64,000 nt of DNA from Kazachstania africana CBS 2517 (Eukaryota > Ascomycota > Saccharomycetes > Saccharomycetales > Saccharomycetaceae), in contig NC_018950.1 of the NCBI RefSeq assembly GCF_000304475.1, positions 124,001-188,000 of the forward strand. The letters run 5' to 3'. Numbering within the stretch: the stretch's first letter is position 1; the number at the start of each line of letters is the position of its first letter. The notes below the pieces were generated by a model that made no database searches, was not told the origin of the DNA, and saw nothing but the letters and a program-made list of their open reading frames with translations. The position numbers were made by a program, and so were the translations under genes. Shown one piece after another: positions 39,542 through 49,032 of the stretch.

Positions 39542-42500
39542 CTATTTGGATTGTTGCTCTTGGAAGACAAGATCTTCTAGCATATCGCTTACTTTGTTTT
39601 CCAAATTTTCCTCAGCCTTCTTGTCATCTTCACTGACACTCAAGTCCAACGCTAATTTGTTTTTGGCCAATTGATGTATTTTCTCTTCAATTGAATCCTT
39701 CGTGATTAATGTGGTTATTGTAACCTCTTTGGTCTGTCCCACACGGTGTGATCTATCAGCAGCCTGTCTGTCATCATGAGGATTAAAACTTTGATCAAAT
39801 ATAACTACGTTATTGGCACAAACTAAATTGATACCAAACCCACCAGCTTTAGTTGATAAAATGAAGATTGGAATGGTTTGATCTTCGTAAAACTTATCAA
39901 TGATATTTTGTCTCTCGTTAACTTGTGTGGACCCGTCCAAACGTAAAAACTTATAGCTCAATGTACTCAAAACCATCTCCAATATATCTAACACCTGCGT
40001 AAATAATGAAAAGATTAAGACTTTCTCTTTCTTTTTATTGATGATATTGTCTAATATGGTGATTAATGTATCCACTTTACCTGATTGCATCCATTCGTCG
40101 TTGCTTAATTGAAACTTTGATAAAGTGCGAGGGAAATTTTGGCATAGTCGATGCAATTCAAAATCTGTCATGTAACTCATATCCTCCATTATATATTGTT
40201 TGTTACCGTCTTCCGAATACTGTGGTTCCGAAAGTATTGCCGTACTCATTTTATCTATGACTTTGTCATCATAAATATGTCTGAACAATAATGGATGTAT
40301 AGAAGCTTTTCTTAAAGCCATAATCAAATTTTTAGAAGAGGATGTTTCCTTTCCTTCTTTATGATCAATAACATGTTGAATTTCACGACGGTATATTTCC
40401 TTTTGAGTTTCCTTCATTTCACATTTTTCAATTTTCAAATGCTTAGCAGGTAGATGTTTTAGAACTTGATCCTTACGTCTTCTCAAAATAAATGGCTTCA
40501 TCATGGTCTTAGCCCTTTCAATGGCTTCTTGTACTAACAATGGATTGTGGTCCTTGTTGTCATCGGTGGTTCTTGCACGTTGCTTGAAAACAGTGGCGAG
40601 TGATTCTTTCTTGGATTCAAACAATGAAGGCATAATGAACTCCAACAGAGACATCAACTCCTTTAAATTATTTTGCAATGGTGTACCAGTAAGTAATAAC
40701 CTGAATGACCCTCTAATTTTCATTAACTTATTGAATCTTTCGCTCATTGAGTTCTTTAACATATGACCTTCATCGTATACTACAACATTGAACTGGAGGC
40801 CCTTCAAAAAAGAGACGTCGTATTTATTACCAGCAGCCAGATTGTAAGTTGTCACAATTACATCATAGTTATTGCTGTCTTCTAACATTTCACGTAATTC
40901 AGCTCTTTCATTCTGAGATCCATAGTATGGTTCAATCCTTAATGCTGGACAGAACTTCTTAAACTCCCTTAGCCAGTTTTCCAAAGTGGAAGATGGAACC
41001 ACGATAAGATGTGGTCCTGATTCATTAATTTGTTTTAAATAAGCTAAAAAGGAAATCACCTGGCATGTCTTACCGAGACCCATATCATCAGCGAGTATAC
41101 AAGACATTTGGTTATGATATAACAAATTTAACCAATTTATACCGGTTTGCTGATAATCTTTCAACTCTATTTCGCCGCTAAGTAATCTTGGCTTACCTTT
41201 GAAAAACTTGATCAGACCTTTTCTTTGAATACGCAGACCTCTTTTACCAGGGACGGATATCCGTTTATTGCTTCCATCTTCATCATAATCTTCATCATCC
41301 TCATCATCTTCTAATTCTTCTTCCTCCTCTTCTTCTTGAAAATCTTCATCATCACTATCACCAATGGTTGTCTTCTTTATTTTATTAACTAATGATGTTG
41401 GGTCAGGTGTTGGCGTATTACTGACTTCTGTTTCATCGAATTCATCTACCACGGCATTTTCAGAGTCATCATCATCTTGATCAACAGTCATGAAACTCAC
41501 AACATCATTACTTTCCTGATTATTCAATTGGACACCCCATCTAGACATTTGTGATGAAATAAGTTTACCATATGAAGAACATTGTTTCAATAAGGAGTCT
41601 AATGCATTGTAACCTCTTATTGATTGATTAATTTTCTCCAAGAATCTCTCACCTTCCTTCTTCTGTCCACGACTCCTCTTTCTTTTATTTTGGGACTTCT
41701 CTTCCTCTTCATCTTCTTTCGAATGAGTAGTAAAATCCATATCTGCGAAAATTACCAGATTGTTAAAGGGTCTCTTTGAGACTATTAATTTTGCCTTTTC
41801 AAAAGTAGTCTCTGCTAGATCTGAAATATCCAGCGGATCTGCAGTATTTAAAAACTCTAAGATTTGAGTATCAATGTCAACACCGTTGGCATGTTGATCT
41901 TCGTCTTCATAATCATCAGAGATATCATCTTCTGTCTCATTCTTATCATCTTCATTTTCATCATAACTATCCTCATCTTCCTTTTCCATCAATTTTTTGG
42001 CTTTTAATTTCAATAGTTTTGAATCTAATTCAGTTATCTTATCACCTCTAACTAATTTTCTCTTCTTAGAAGTTGGTTTTGGTAATTCGTGTTTGAGTTG
42101 TTTCATTGGCAAATAATTTGGTAAAGAAATCGCCTCGAGGTTTTTTGGATCATAGGCTTTCTTTGATTCTTTCATAACGTTTGAGTACCTATGGTATATT
42201 GATTCATTTGGTTTATTTAATGTAATTTTGGTGGTTTGAATGGAATTTAGTCTTTTGGAACTGTTACTTTGATTGCTTGAGCTTCTTTGAGGTGACGTAG
42301 ATGACCATATATTTCTTTGAGACTTGATCCTCTCTAACCTGGCTCTTGCGTGCTCCAAATTGAAGGAATTTGACTTAAAGACAGCTTGGATCAATGTCCT
42401 GGAAAAATCGGGAAATTCCTTTTCTAACGTCAGAACTTGATCATCAAAAGAGGTAGGCTCTTTCTTAGTAAAAACCCCAGTAATAGCATGGTCACTTGGT

Positions 42501-42640
42501 CTATATGTGAATTTATCACGGAAGGCATCCACTTTTGAATCAGTTTCAGGTGGTTTTAAAGGTGATGATGACATGGTAGTCGGTATAACTGGCGATGACG
42601 TCCCAGGAACTTGAACTTCGTTCTCAGAATTGTCTTCCAT
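39542..42640 (-). CDS. FUN30: Fun30, SNF2-family chromatin remodeler
   Basis: 1032 residues (1131 in S. cerevisiae). Fun30 is an ATP-dependent nucleosome remodeler (SMARCAD1 type) that promotes DNA end resection and silencing. A CUE-like N-terminal motif is at about 65-105 (FPDFSRTLIQAVFKSNSFNL). Long acidic stretches occupy about 195-260 and 425-460. The bipartite ATPase has DDMGLGKT at 518-525, DEGH in place of the usual DEAH as in yeast Fun30, LLTGTPLQNNL, and the C-terminal lobe with STKAGGFGINL and QAADRSHRVGQ. The ATG is at 42638-42640. It is divergent from ATS1, the S. cerevisiae pair in flipped order. Confidence 0.97.
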   Translation of the reverse strand: MEDNSENEVQVPGTSSPVIPTTMSSSPLKPPETDSKVDAFRDKFTYRPSDHAITGVFTKKEPTSFDDQVLTLEKEFPDFSRTLIQAVFKSNSFNLEHARARLERIKSQRNIWSSTSPQRSSSNQSNSSKRLNSIQTTKITLNKPNESIYHRYSNVMKESKKAYDPKNLEAISLPNYLPMKQLKHELPKPTSKKRKLVRGDKITELDSKLLKLKAKKLMEKEDEDSYDENEDDKNETEDDISDDYEDEDQHANGVDIDTQILEFLNTADPLDISDLAETTFEKAKLIVSKRPFNNLVIFADMDFTTHSKEDEEEEKSQNKRKRSRGQKKEGERFLEKINQSIRGYNALDSLLKQCSSYGKLISSQMSRWGVQLNNQESNDVVSFMTVDQDDDDSENAVVDEFDETEVSNTPTPDPTSLVNKIKKTTIGDSDDEDFQEEEEEEELEDDEDDEDYDEDGSNKRISVPGKRGLRIQRKGLIKFFKGKPRLLSGEIELKDYQQTGINWLNLLYHNQMSCILADDMGLGKTCQVISFLAYLKQINESGPHLIVVPSSTLENWLREFKKFCPALRIEPYYGSQNERAELREMLEDSNNYDVIVTTYNLAAGNKYDVSFLKGLQFNVVVYDEGHMLKNSMSERFNKLMKIRGSFRLLLTGTPLQNNLKELMSLLEFIMPSLFESKKESLATVFKQRARTTDDNKDHNPLLVQEAIERAKTMMKPFILRRRKDQVLKHLPAKHLKIEKCEMKETQKEIYRREIQHVIDHKEGKETSSSKNLIMALRKASIHPLLFRHIYDDKVIDKMSTAILSEPQYSEDGNKQYIMEDMSYMTDFELHRLCQNFPRTLSKFQLSNDEWMQSGKVDTLITILDNIINKKKEKVLIFSLFTQVLDILEMVLSTLSYKFLRLDGSTQVNERQNIIDKFYEDQTIPIFILSTKAGGFGINLVCANNVVIFDQSFNPHDDRQAADRSHRVGQTKEVTITTLITKDSIEEKIHQLAKNKLALDLSVSEDDKKAEENLENKVSDMLEDLVFQEQQSK

Positions 42641-42903
42641 AGTTTAAGAATAAAAGCAATAATTAATACAACAGCTAGCAAGGGCTCTAAGCGTATCTCA
42701 GTGACTAGTTAACGGTACTCTATATAAGTATTGAGACACCAAAATGATGAAAATTTTTCTTTATAATATATCTAGCATTACGCGAAAAATAGGCAGACGC
42801 TCCCTCTAAAGAGAAAGCTCATCGCAAGATTATACACCAACATTAAATGGAAGACAGATCTCAAGTTTGATACGTGGATTAGTTGGTAACTCGGGGTGAG
42901 AAT

Positions 42904-43968
42904 ATGAGTGTTTATAGAATATTTTCGTTAGGTTCCAATGGGAAGGGACAGTTGGGTCTTGGTCATGAAGACGATACGATGGTAGTCCAAGAATCCCTAG
43001 AATTAGATGGTGATAAAAAAATCGAGAAAGTTTCTTGTGGAGGTAATCACACGGTTATACTGTTACAGGATGGAAGACTTCTTTCATCTGGAGATGGAGA
43101 AATGGGCCAGGTTGATAGGGCTCCAGGATTAGGATGGAAATACATGGAGACAGGTTTGCTTATTAATGATGTCGCATGCGGTTGGGAATTTACAATTGCC
43201 ATAGACAACAATAATGCAGTGTTCGCTAGGGGCTATGGGCCCAAGGGAGAGCTGGGACTAGGTGAATCTAGAGTTCAAGCCACAACATTTGAGAAAATCA
43301 TGGATATAGATGAGGGGTTTCACGGTAAGTTGTTCTCATCGTTTCAAAATTGTACTTTACTTGTTCAAGGAAGTAAAAATGGTAGTAAAGTTTATGGATG
43401 GGGTAGTAATTTAAAATGTCAATTATTAGAACCGAAATGTAAGTCGGTATTCCATCCGACACTGATATATGAAAACAATGACATTACTATTGATTATGTA
43501 GCCATGGGTAAGGACTTCATGGTTCTTGTTGATATAGAGGGACAAGTAGTTGACGTTAGAGGTTCTATACCAACCGATTTCCACGTAAACGAATGGAAGG
43601 GCCGAAAGAACTTGAAAGTTTACTGTATGTGGTCTTCGATTCATATTTGGTGTGGCAATAAACTCTACTCCTATGGATTTGGACATTTTGGCCAATTATT
43701 TGATAAAGATTTTAAGCTAGATAACGTTGTTGATATCGGAATGGGTAGTGAACATGGAATAATTGTAATGAAATGTGCTTCAAGTTACAAGGTTCTTTGT
43801 TGGGGCTGGGGTGAACACGGTAACTGTGGATCACTCACAAATGACAAGCATAAGATTGTAAACGACCGTTCAAATACGACGAGTCCGTTAAATGAAATTT
43901 TAACATGTAAAAATGTTCCTTTGGTATATGGTGGTTGTGCAACCACTTGGATCGTTACAAGAGATTGA
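42904..43968 (+). CDS. ATS1: Ats1, RCC1-like Elongator/diphthamide factor
   Basis: 354 residues from the ATG at 42904; the frame extends 7 codons further up but starts there with TTG. Ats1 is an RCC1-repeat protein that partners Kti11 in the diphthamide and Elongator tRNA-modification pathways. RCC1-like repeats are visible throughout: FSLGSNGKGQLGLGH near the start, YGWGSNLKCQLLEPK in the middle, and CWGWGEHGNCG followed by VYGGCATTWIV at the end. The length matches S. cerevisiae (333). It is the last gene of the inverted block and is followed by a gene desert of 1.8 kb. Confidence 0.94.
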   Translation: MSVYRIFSLGSNGKGQLGLGHEDDTMVVQESLELDGDKKIEKVSCGGNHTVILLQDGRLLSSGDGEMGQVDRAPGLGWKYMETGLLINDVACGWEFTIAIDNNNAVFARGYGPKGELGLGESRVQATTFEKIMDIDEGFHGKLFSSFQNCTLLVQGSKNGSKVYGWGSNLKCQLLEPKCKSVFHPTLIYENNDITIDYVAMGKDFMVLVDIEGQVVDVRGSIPTDFHVNEWKGRKNLKVYCMWSSIHIWCGNKLYSYGFGHFGQLFDKDFKLDNVVDIGMGSEHGIIVMKCASSYKVLCWGWGEHGNCGSLTNDKHKIVNDRSNTTSPLNEILTCKNVPLVYGGCATTWIVTRD

Positions 43969-44071
43969 ATGAAGCATTCTCATAGGAAATTCTGCCCTGT
44001 CAGTAATGTTCATTCATGCCTGACACATTTAATAAAAAAATAATCATTTCAATATGTTGCAAAAAATAAAC

Positions 44072-44144
44072 AGCCCTGTAGGGGGCTCGAACCCCTAACC
44101 TTGTGATTAAGAGTCACACGCGCTACCGATTGCGCCAACAAGGC
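44072..44144 (-). tRNA. tRNA-Lys(CTT)
   Basis: 73-nt gene, intronless. Read on the minus strand it begins GCCTTGTTGGCGCAATCGG and ends CCCCCTACAGGGCT. The acceptor stem pairs, the anticodon loop is CTCTTAA with anticodon CTT, and the B box is GGTTCGAGCCC-like. Compared with S. cerevisiae tRNA-Lys(CUU), as I remember it, the anticodon stem carries one compensatory A-U to G-C change (TGTGA/TCACA). Poly-A on the plus strand just left of the gene supplies the Pol III T-tract terminator. It lies in the ATS1-DEP1 junction. Confidence 0.95.
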
Positions 44145-44394
44145 CTGTTTTGTTGAAAAATTGATATTTCCAACTCCGGTGTCTTGCGTGGAACTAATTC
44201 AAGAGTCGGTGAGACAAAAAGTCTAACGACTTCTTAATCTCTAAATGTCGGCTCCCGGTCCATAGGAGGTGTCTCTATTACAATGTGTGTAGAAAGCCAT
44301 TTTAAGAAACTGCTGGAAATGGCAATATACCGACATTTCAATGTTTTGATAGTTAGCATGACTAATTTAGAATGTTATAGAAGATATGAACAAT

Positions 44395-44470
44395 AATTAT
44401 GGTGTGATAAACACGATCATTTGTTGACACGAAATATTTATGGTGTGATAAACACGATAATGTATTGACT
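44395..44470 (+). repeat. 41-bp imperfect tandem duplication
   Basis: The 17-base core GGTGTGATAAACACGAT occurs at 44401 and again at 44442, and similarity extends on both sides (about two 38-41 bp units, with changes near the 3' ends). The second unit is inside the proposed LTR and the first overlaps its left end, so the duplication probably arose after insertion or the LTR boundary is further left. Confidence 0.75.
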
Positions 44471-44677
44471 CATGAATCTATAACATGATAATTGGCATAA
44501 TTCAAAATGTGTTGGAAAAGGTATAAATACTCAGGTGAACACTGAAGTTTGATCAAAGTTTGTATCACTTTATATTATTTTATATTATGATTATATTTTA
44601 TATATAACGAGTGCATTATTTGGTATAACCACTGATTAATAAGAATTACTTCACTAACTTGACTGACATCCACAACA
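44422..44677 (+). mobile_element. Probable solo LTR of a Ty1/copia-type retrotransposon
   Basis: 256-bp segment bounded by TGTTG at the left and CAACA at the right, the inverted termini of yeast Ty1/copia LTRs. It contains GGTATAAATACTC, a good TATA box, about 100 bp in. It sits about 280 bp upstream of the tRNA-Lys gene, the preferred Ty1-type target zone. No initiator-tRNA primer-binding sequence follows it and no internal element ORF is present, so it would be a solo LTR. No 5-bp target duplication is visible (TCATT left, TGACC right). The boundaries are tentative. Confidence 0.55.
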
Positions 44678-45760
44678 TGACCAATATTAACATAAATAAT
44701 ATAAAAGGAGACATTCTCTGATCTTCCTTCACGTCAGAAACTGGTGGTCAAATTCAGATTTATGGAAGATGGTAATCCGGTGGAGAAGCTATTTTGACCC
44801 ATACTGTCGGGACGAGAGTGTGATGGATATGTAGTGCCACAGCATAGATTGTTAAACGAGACTGTTGTGGATCGGTAAATGGCAACGAATAGTGTGAACA
44901 CGACGGTTCATCATAACAGGAATATTTGCCACTTGTTCAAATACAAGGAAGCCCTACGACGTCGTACAAATGTCGAGTGAAAAATATTCACCATTTCTTT
45001 AATGGGAGTGTCATGGCACCATCTAGTATCGGTAGAATATTTTTCCTTCTCTTATTGACGATACTTTTTCATATAGAAAAAAGAAGGTAAGAAAATTGTA
45101 TATAGTTTAGTAGAGGCTTTACACTTTATTTGTTAAAGCGTGCTGCTTTAAAGTGGGATATATTTCTGATAAACAACTTGTCTGTAAATAGTGAACACGG
45201 TGACGCATTTTTTTCTTGTATGATTGACAACCATCCTTTTAATGTTTTGTTCTGTTCCGGAGAAAGTCAACAACCATCAAAACAACAAGATAAAAGCTAA
45301 ATAAAAAAAATTATAGAGCCAAACTTTGCTCGACGAGGGTACCCACTCGCATCCAAAGCTGACATACAGTCGCTCCTGAGGGGATTAACAAATCAAATAG
45401 GACAAAATGTGCCATCACAAATCGGCCACTCTCAATTCCTCTTTAAAATTTCAAACGGGAAAACAGAATTCCAACAAGCACTATAAACAAATATCTTGAT
45501 AGATGCCACCACCATCCGGACAGTCATCCGACGCCAAGAATAACATCTATCTCTATGGTCTTCTGTCGCCGTCATTTTGGCTGCAATTGCGTCGTTATTC
45601 AGGGTAATGAATATCTTGCAGCGAAAAAAAAAATCCCGAGAAAAAGAATAAAAGGGAAGGCTCACTGCGTGGTAATCGAAATGAATTTGTAACAAGAGTA
45701 AGAGATATCTATAGGAGTGGTAAAGAGAGAAACTGGACGCTCGTTTAAAGAGAGAGATTA
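44678..45760. other. Long gene-free region upstream of DEP1
   Basis: 1083 bp without a convincing gene. It holds a 12-bp perfect palindrome TACGACGTCGTA (44955-44966) and scattered A/T tracts. The 87-codon minus frame at 45432-45695 has no recognisable features. It carries the right junction of the inverted block together with the tRNA and LTR to its left, and the DEP1 promoter at its right end. Confidence 0.5.
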
Positions 45761-47143
45761 ATGGGTAAAGAACTGAATCAGAACAATCTATCCTTTTTGA
45801 ACAGTAACATACAAGAAAAGAAGGAGGAGGACGAAGAAAGTGCTTTAACGAATTTTGAATTCAATCAACAGGAAGAATTGAATAGTAATTTAAATTTATC
45901 AGAATATTGTATTTCGAGTGACGCCGACACGGAGAAGATGGATAGTGATCAGCAGGTCTCGATACCAAAGTTATCTGAGTTGATTCAAGATGCTGGCAAT
46001 GAGGAAGAAGAAAGTGAAAAAATTTTGAAGAAGAGAAAGTTGGAAACTGATGCCATCGATAATGAACAAAAGGAGGAAAAAGATCACGAAGAAGAAGAAG
46101 AAGGTGAAGGAGAAGAAACTATTCATGCACATGAAGATGGGGGTGATGAAGGTGAAAATGCAGATGATGAGGATGAAGACGATGATGAGGCCATTAAAGT
46201 AAAACAAGATACTACAAAAGCAGACGAACAACCATCTCTCATAGAAACGATTTCCCAAGAACATGCAATGGAGGAAGAAGAGGAACAGAAGGAAAGCGAA
46301 GAAGAAAGACCAAAAGAGGAAAAGGAGGAATCGAATAAAAATATTTTGGATGTTGAAGATGAAAAAAATTTAATAAGTGAGTCGACACCGGAAGAAGAAG
46401 AACTCAAGGAACAAGACGAGGAGGAAACTGCTATTGATTTTGAGAATAAAAGACTTGAAGCTTTGAATGACATTACAGATATCGAGTACAAGTTTGCCGA
46501 ATTGAGACAGAAATTGTACGACAATAAATTGTTAAAATTAGAAACGGAATTGCAAATGTGTCTTGAAGGTACACACCCTGAATTACAGAAATATTATTCT
46601 AAAATAGCGTCTATTCGTGATAACAAGTTACGCAAAGCGTATCAAAGACAAAAATATGAATTAAGCTGTATAGACAAGGAGACGAAAGCTTCAAGGATTT
46701 TCATCCATCAAAATTTCTACAAAAACGTGAATGATCTGAAAAATCATCTATTAAATGAAACAACACAGGAATGGTACGATATTAACAAGGAAAGAAGAGA
46801 TATAGATGTGATTGTTCCTGATATTAATTATCATGTACCAATAAAGACATCAAAGAAGACATTGAGTTGCATAACAGGGTACGCAGGGGCCGCACAGGCA
46901 AGATTACCTGGCGAGCCAATATCTGAAGATTTGGAAGTGGAGAACATCAAGTTCAGATATAAAAATAATCCAGTAGACAAATTAGAAGTCATTGTGGATA
47001 GAATGAGATTGAACAACCACCTAAGTGACTTAGAAGGCTTGAAAAGATACTACAGTGCCTTCCCTGGGGCACCAAATTTGAGCAGTCTAAGAGACAGTGA
47101 GATCAATGACGATTTCCAAGAATTAGCAAACCTGACTCATTAA
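45761..47143 (+). CDS. DEP1: Dep1, Rpd3L histone-deacetylase subunit
   Basis: 460 residues (405 in S. cerevisiae). Dep1 is a nuclear subunit of the large Rpd3 histone deacetylase complex and affects phospholipid-gene and telomeric expression. The first 225 residues are extremely acidic with runs of Glu and Asp. The C-terminal half holds the Sds3-like helical region, from DIEYKFAELRQKLYDNKL through GTHPELQKYYSKI to EWYDINKERRDID, which binds the complex. It is longer than the S. cerevisiae protein because of the acidic segment. The start is the ATG at 45761. CYS3 follows on the same strand, as on chromosome I. Confidence 0.93.
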   Translation: MGKELNQNNLSFLNSNIQEKKEEDEESALTNFEFNQQEELNSNLNLSEYCISSDADTEKMDSDQQVSIPKLSELIQDAGNEEEESEKILKKRKLETDAIDNEQKEEKDHEEEEEGEGEETIHAHEDGGDEGENADDEDEDDDEAIKVKQDTTKADEQPSLIETISQEHAMEEEEEQKESEEERPKEEKEESNKNILDVEDEKNLISESTPEEEELKEQDEEETAIDFENKRLEALNDITDIEYKFAELRQKLYDNKLLKLETELQMCLEGTHPELQKYYSKIASIRDNKLRKAYQRQKYELSCIDKETKASRIFIHQNFYKNVNDLKNHLLNETTQEWYDINKERRDIDVIVPDINYHVPIKTSKKTLSCITGYAGAAQARLPGEPISEDLEVENIKFRYKNNPVDKLEVIVDRMRLNNHLSDLEGLKRYYSAFPGAPNLSSLRDSEINDDFQELANLTH

Positions 47144-47590
47144 CGTATGTAATATTAACCCAGTATATAGTAATAGAATGGATAATAATGATTGTTAATG
47201 CCCTGTTGACGATTCGCAACGGCAGCAAGTCACATGTTAACATCTTGCATGCGAGCCACCTCCACCTCCATCGCCGATGCACTTTGCATTTCCACACCGT
47301 GTCCCACCACAGTTTCTCGAGCTTCCAGCGTCTTCTTATATAATCCGCCAGGAGACGGCATTGTCGTTCTCTCTCAGAAAACGACGCGGCACTCTTTGCT
47401 TTTTTCTTTTTCGCCATACAAATTTTTCATTTCTCGAGCAATTTGACTCGCTGCTGACACATATAATCCATATACCTAATATATATATATATATATAGTT
47501 GAGATGTTACATTACCTCTTATTGGATTAATTCCTATCAGATCACAACAGGTTAAAACTAATCTAAATATCAAATATAAAATCAATTACA
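47144..47590. promoter_or_regulatory. CYS3 promoter region
   Basis: 447 bp between the DEP1 stop and the CYS3 ATG. It contains a perfect Met31/Met32-type site, a Cbf1-like variant GTCACATG at 47229-47236, and an alternating TA stretch of about 18 bp near 47480-47497 that can act as the TATA element about 100 bp from the ATG. This fits Met4-dependent control of CYS3. Confidence 0.65.
47307..47315 (-). promoter_or_regulatory. Met31/Met32-type site upstream of CYS3
   Basis: Read on the minus strand this is AAACTGTGG, the full core bound by the zinc-finger factors Met31/Met32 that recruit Met4 to sulfur genes. It lies about 275 bp upstream of the CYS3 ATG. Exact 9/9 match in the expected promoter. 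Confidence 0.7.
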
Positions 47591-48769
47591 ATGGGTGTCA
47601 GAGAATCAGACAAATTCGCTACAAAAGCTATTCACGCAGGTGCACACGTAGATGTCCACGGTTCAGTCATTGAACCAATCTCTTTGTCCACCACTTTCAG
47701 ACAAAGCGCTCCAGCTCAACCAATCGGTACTTATGAATACTCTAGATCTCAAAATCCAAACAGAGAAAACTTAGAAGTCGCTATTGCTTCTTTAGAAAAC
47801 GGTAAATACGGTCTAGCATTCTCTTCTGGTTCTGCCACCACCGCCGTCATCTTACAATCTCTACCACAAGGTTCCCATGCCATCTCCATCGGTGACGTCT
47901 ATGGTGGTACTCACAGATATTTCACTAAAGTTGCTAACGCTCACGGTGTTGAAACTTCCTTCACCAACGATCTACTAAACGATTTACCAAAATTAGTTAA
48001 AGAAAACACCAAGTTAGTCTGGATTGAATCCCCAACTAACCCAACTTTAAAAATCACTGACATTGAAGCCGTCTCTCAAAAGGTTAAATCATTAAACAAA
48101 GATATCTTACTCGTGGTAGACAACACTTTCCTATCCCCATACTTATCAAACCCATTGAACTTCGGTGCTGATATCGTCGTCCACTCCGCCACTAAGTACA
48201 TCAACGGTCACTCAGATGTTGTCCTCGGTGTCCTTGCTACCAACAACAAGGACATTTACGAAAGATTACAATTCTTACAAAACGCCATCGGTGCCATCCC
48301 ATCCCCATTTGATGCTTGGTTAACTCACAGAGGTCTAAGAACCCTTCACTTAAGAGTCAGACAAGCCTCCTTAAGTGCCCAAAAGATCGCTGAATTCTTA
48401 CAAAACAACGAAAACGTCGAAGCAGTCAACTACCCAGGTTTACCAACACACAAGGACTACGATGTCGTCAAGAAACAGCACCGTGAAGCCCTTGGTGGTG
48501 GTATGATCTCCTTCAGAATCAAAGGTGGTGCCGAAGCTGCTGCTAAATTCTCTTCATCTACTAGACTGTTCGCTTTAGCTGAATCTCTAGGTGGTGTAGA
48601 ATCTTTACTAGAAGTCCCAGCCGTCATGACCCACGGTGGTATTCCAAAGGAAGCCAGAGAAGCCTCTGGTGTCTACGACAACTTGGTCAGATTATCTGTT
48701 GGTATTGAAGATGGAGATGACTTACTCGAGGATGTCAAACAAGCCTTGGAAAAATCCGCTGCCAAATAA
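47591..48769 (+). CDS. CYS3: Cys3, cystathionine gamma-lyase
   Basis: 392 residues (394 in S. cerevisiae). Cys3 is the cytosolic PLP enzyme that cleaves cystathionine to cysteine, ammonia and 2-oxobutyrate in transsulfuration. The PLP-binding Lys is at 202 in HSATKYINGHSD, within the Cys/Met-metabolism signature. EYSRSQNPNR and GLAFSSGSATT are further family motifs. Codon use is strongly biased (GGT, TTC, AAC, GTC), unlike its neighbours, which indicates a highly expressed gene. The start is the ATG at 47591. Expression is likely Met4-controlled, given the upstream Met31/32 site. Confidence 0.98.
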   Translation: MGVRESDKFATKAIHAGAHVDVHGSVIEPISLSTTFRQSAPAQPIGTYEYSRSQNPNRENLEVAIASLENGKYGLAFSSGSATTAVILQSLPQGSHAISIGDVYGGTHRYFTKVANAHGVETSFTNDLLNDLPKLVKENTKLVWIESPTNPTLKITDIEAVSQKVKSLNKDILLVVDNTFLSPYLSNPLNFGADIVVHSATKYINGHSDVVLGVLATNNKDIYERLQFLQNAIGAIPSPFDAWLTHRGLRTLHLRVRQASLSAQKIAEFLQNNENVEAVNYPGLPTHKDYDVVKKQHREALGGGMISFRIKGGAEAAAKFSSSTRLFALAESLGGVESLLEVPAVMTHGGIPKEAREASGVYDNLVRLSVGIEDGDDLLEDVKQALEKSAAK

Positions 48770-49032
48770 ATGGCTTATTCATGTACAAAACGGTAATTAA
48801 TAAGGATTATATACTTTGATATATCTATAAAGTAGTGTTATAATAATATACAGGTTTATTCATTGTAATATCTGGTGTACTCATATACAGTGTGAGAATC
48901 GTGTATATTGGATTCCTGATATATTCGCTTAAGATATCAACATTTGAAAATTCCAAAATAAGAAGAGGAAAAAAAGAGTAAGTTGGAAAAGTTTAATTGC
49001 AGACCAGCCACGATAGATCCGCTGTTTACCAG

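Noticed and set aside
45432..45695. 87-codon minus-strand frame upstream of DEP1.
   Set aside because: No family resemblance, no conserved context, and it lies in a likely promoter and rearrangement junction.
45971..46524. Hydrophobic Phe/Ser-rich frames of 97 and 133 codons on the minus strand.
   Set aside because: Antisense of the Glu/Asp-rich half of DEP1; no independent support.
48997..49032. N-terminal extension of SWC3 from a TTG codon.
   Set aside because: The following ATG gives the conserved MPAVLR start; the TTG is only the edge of the open frame.
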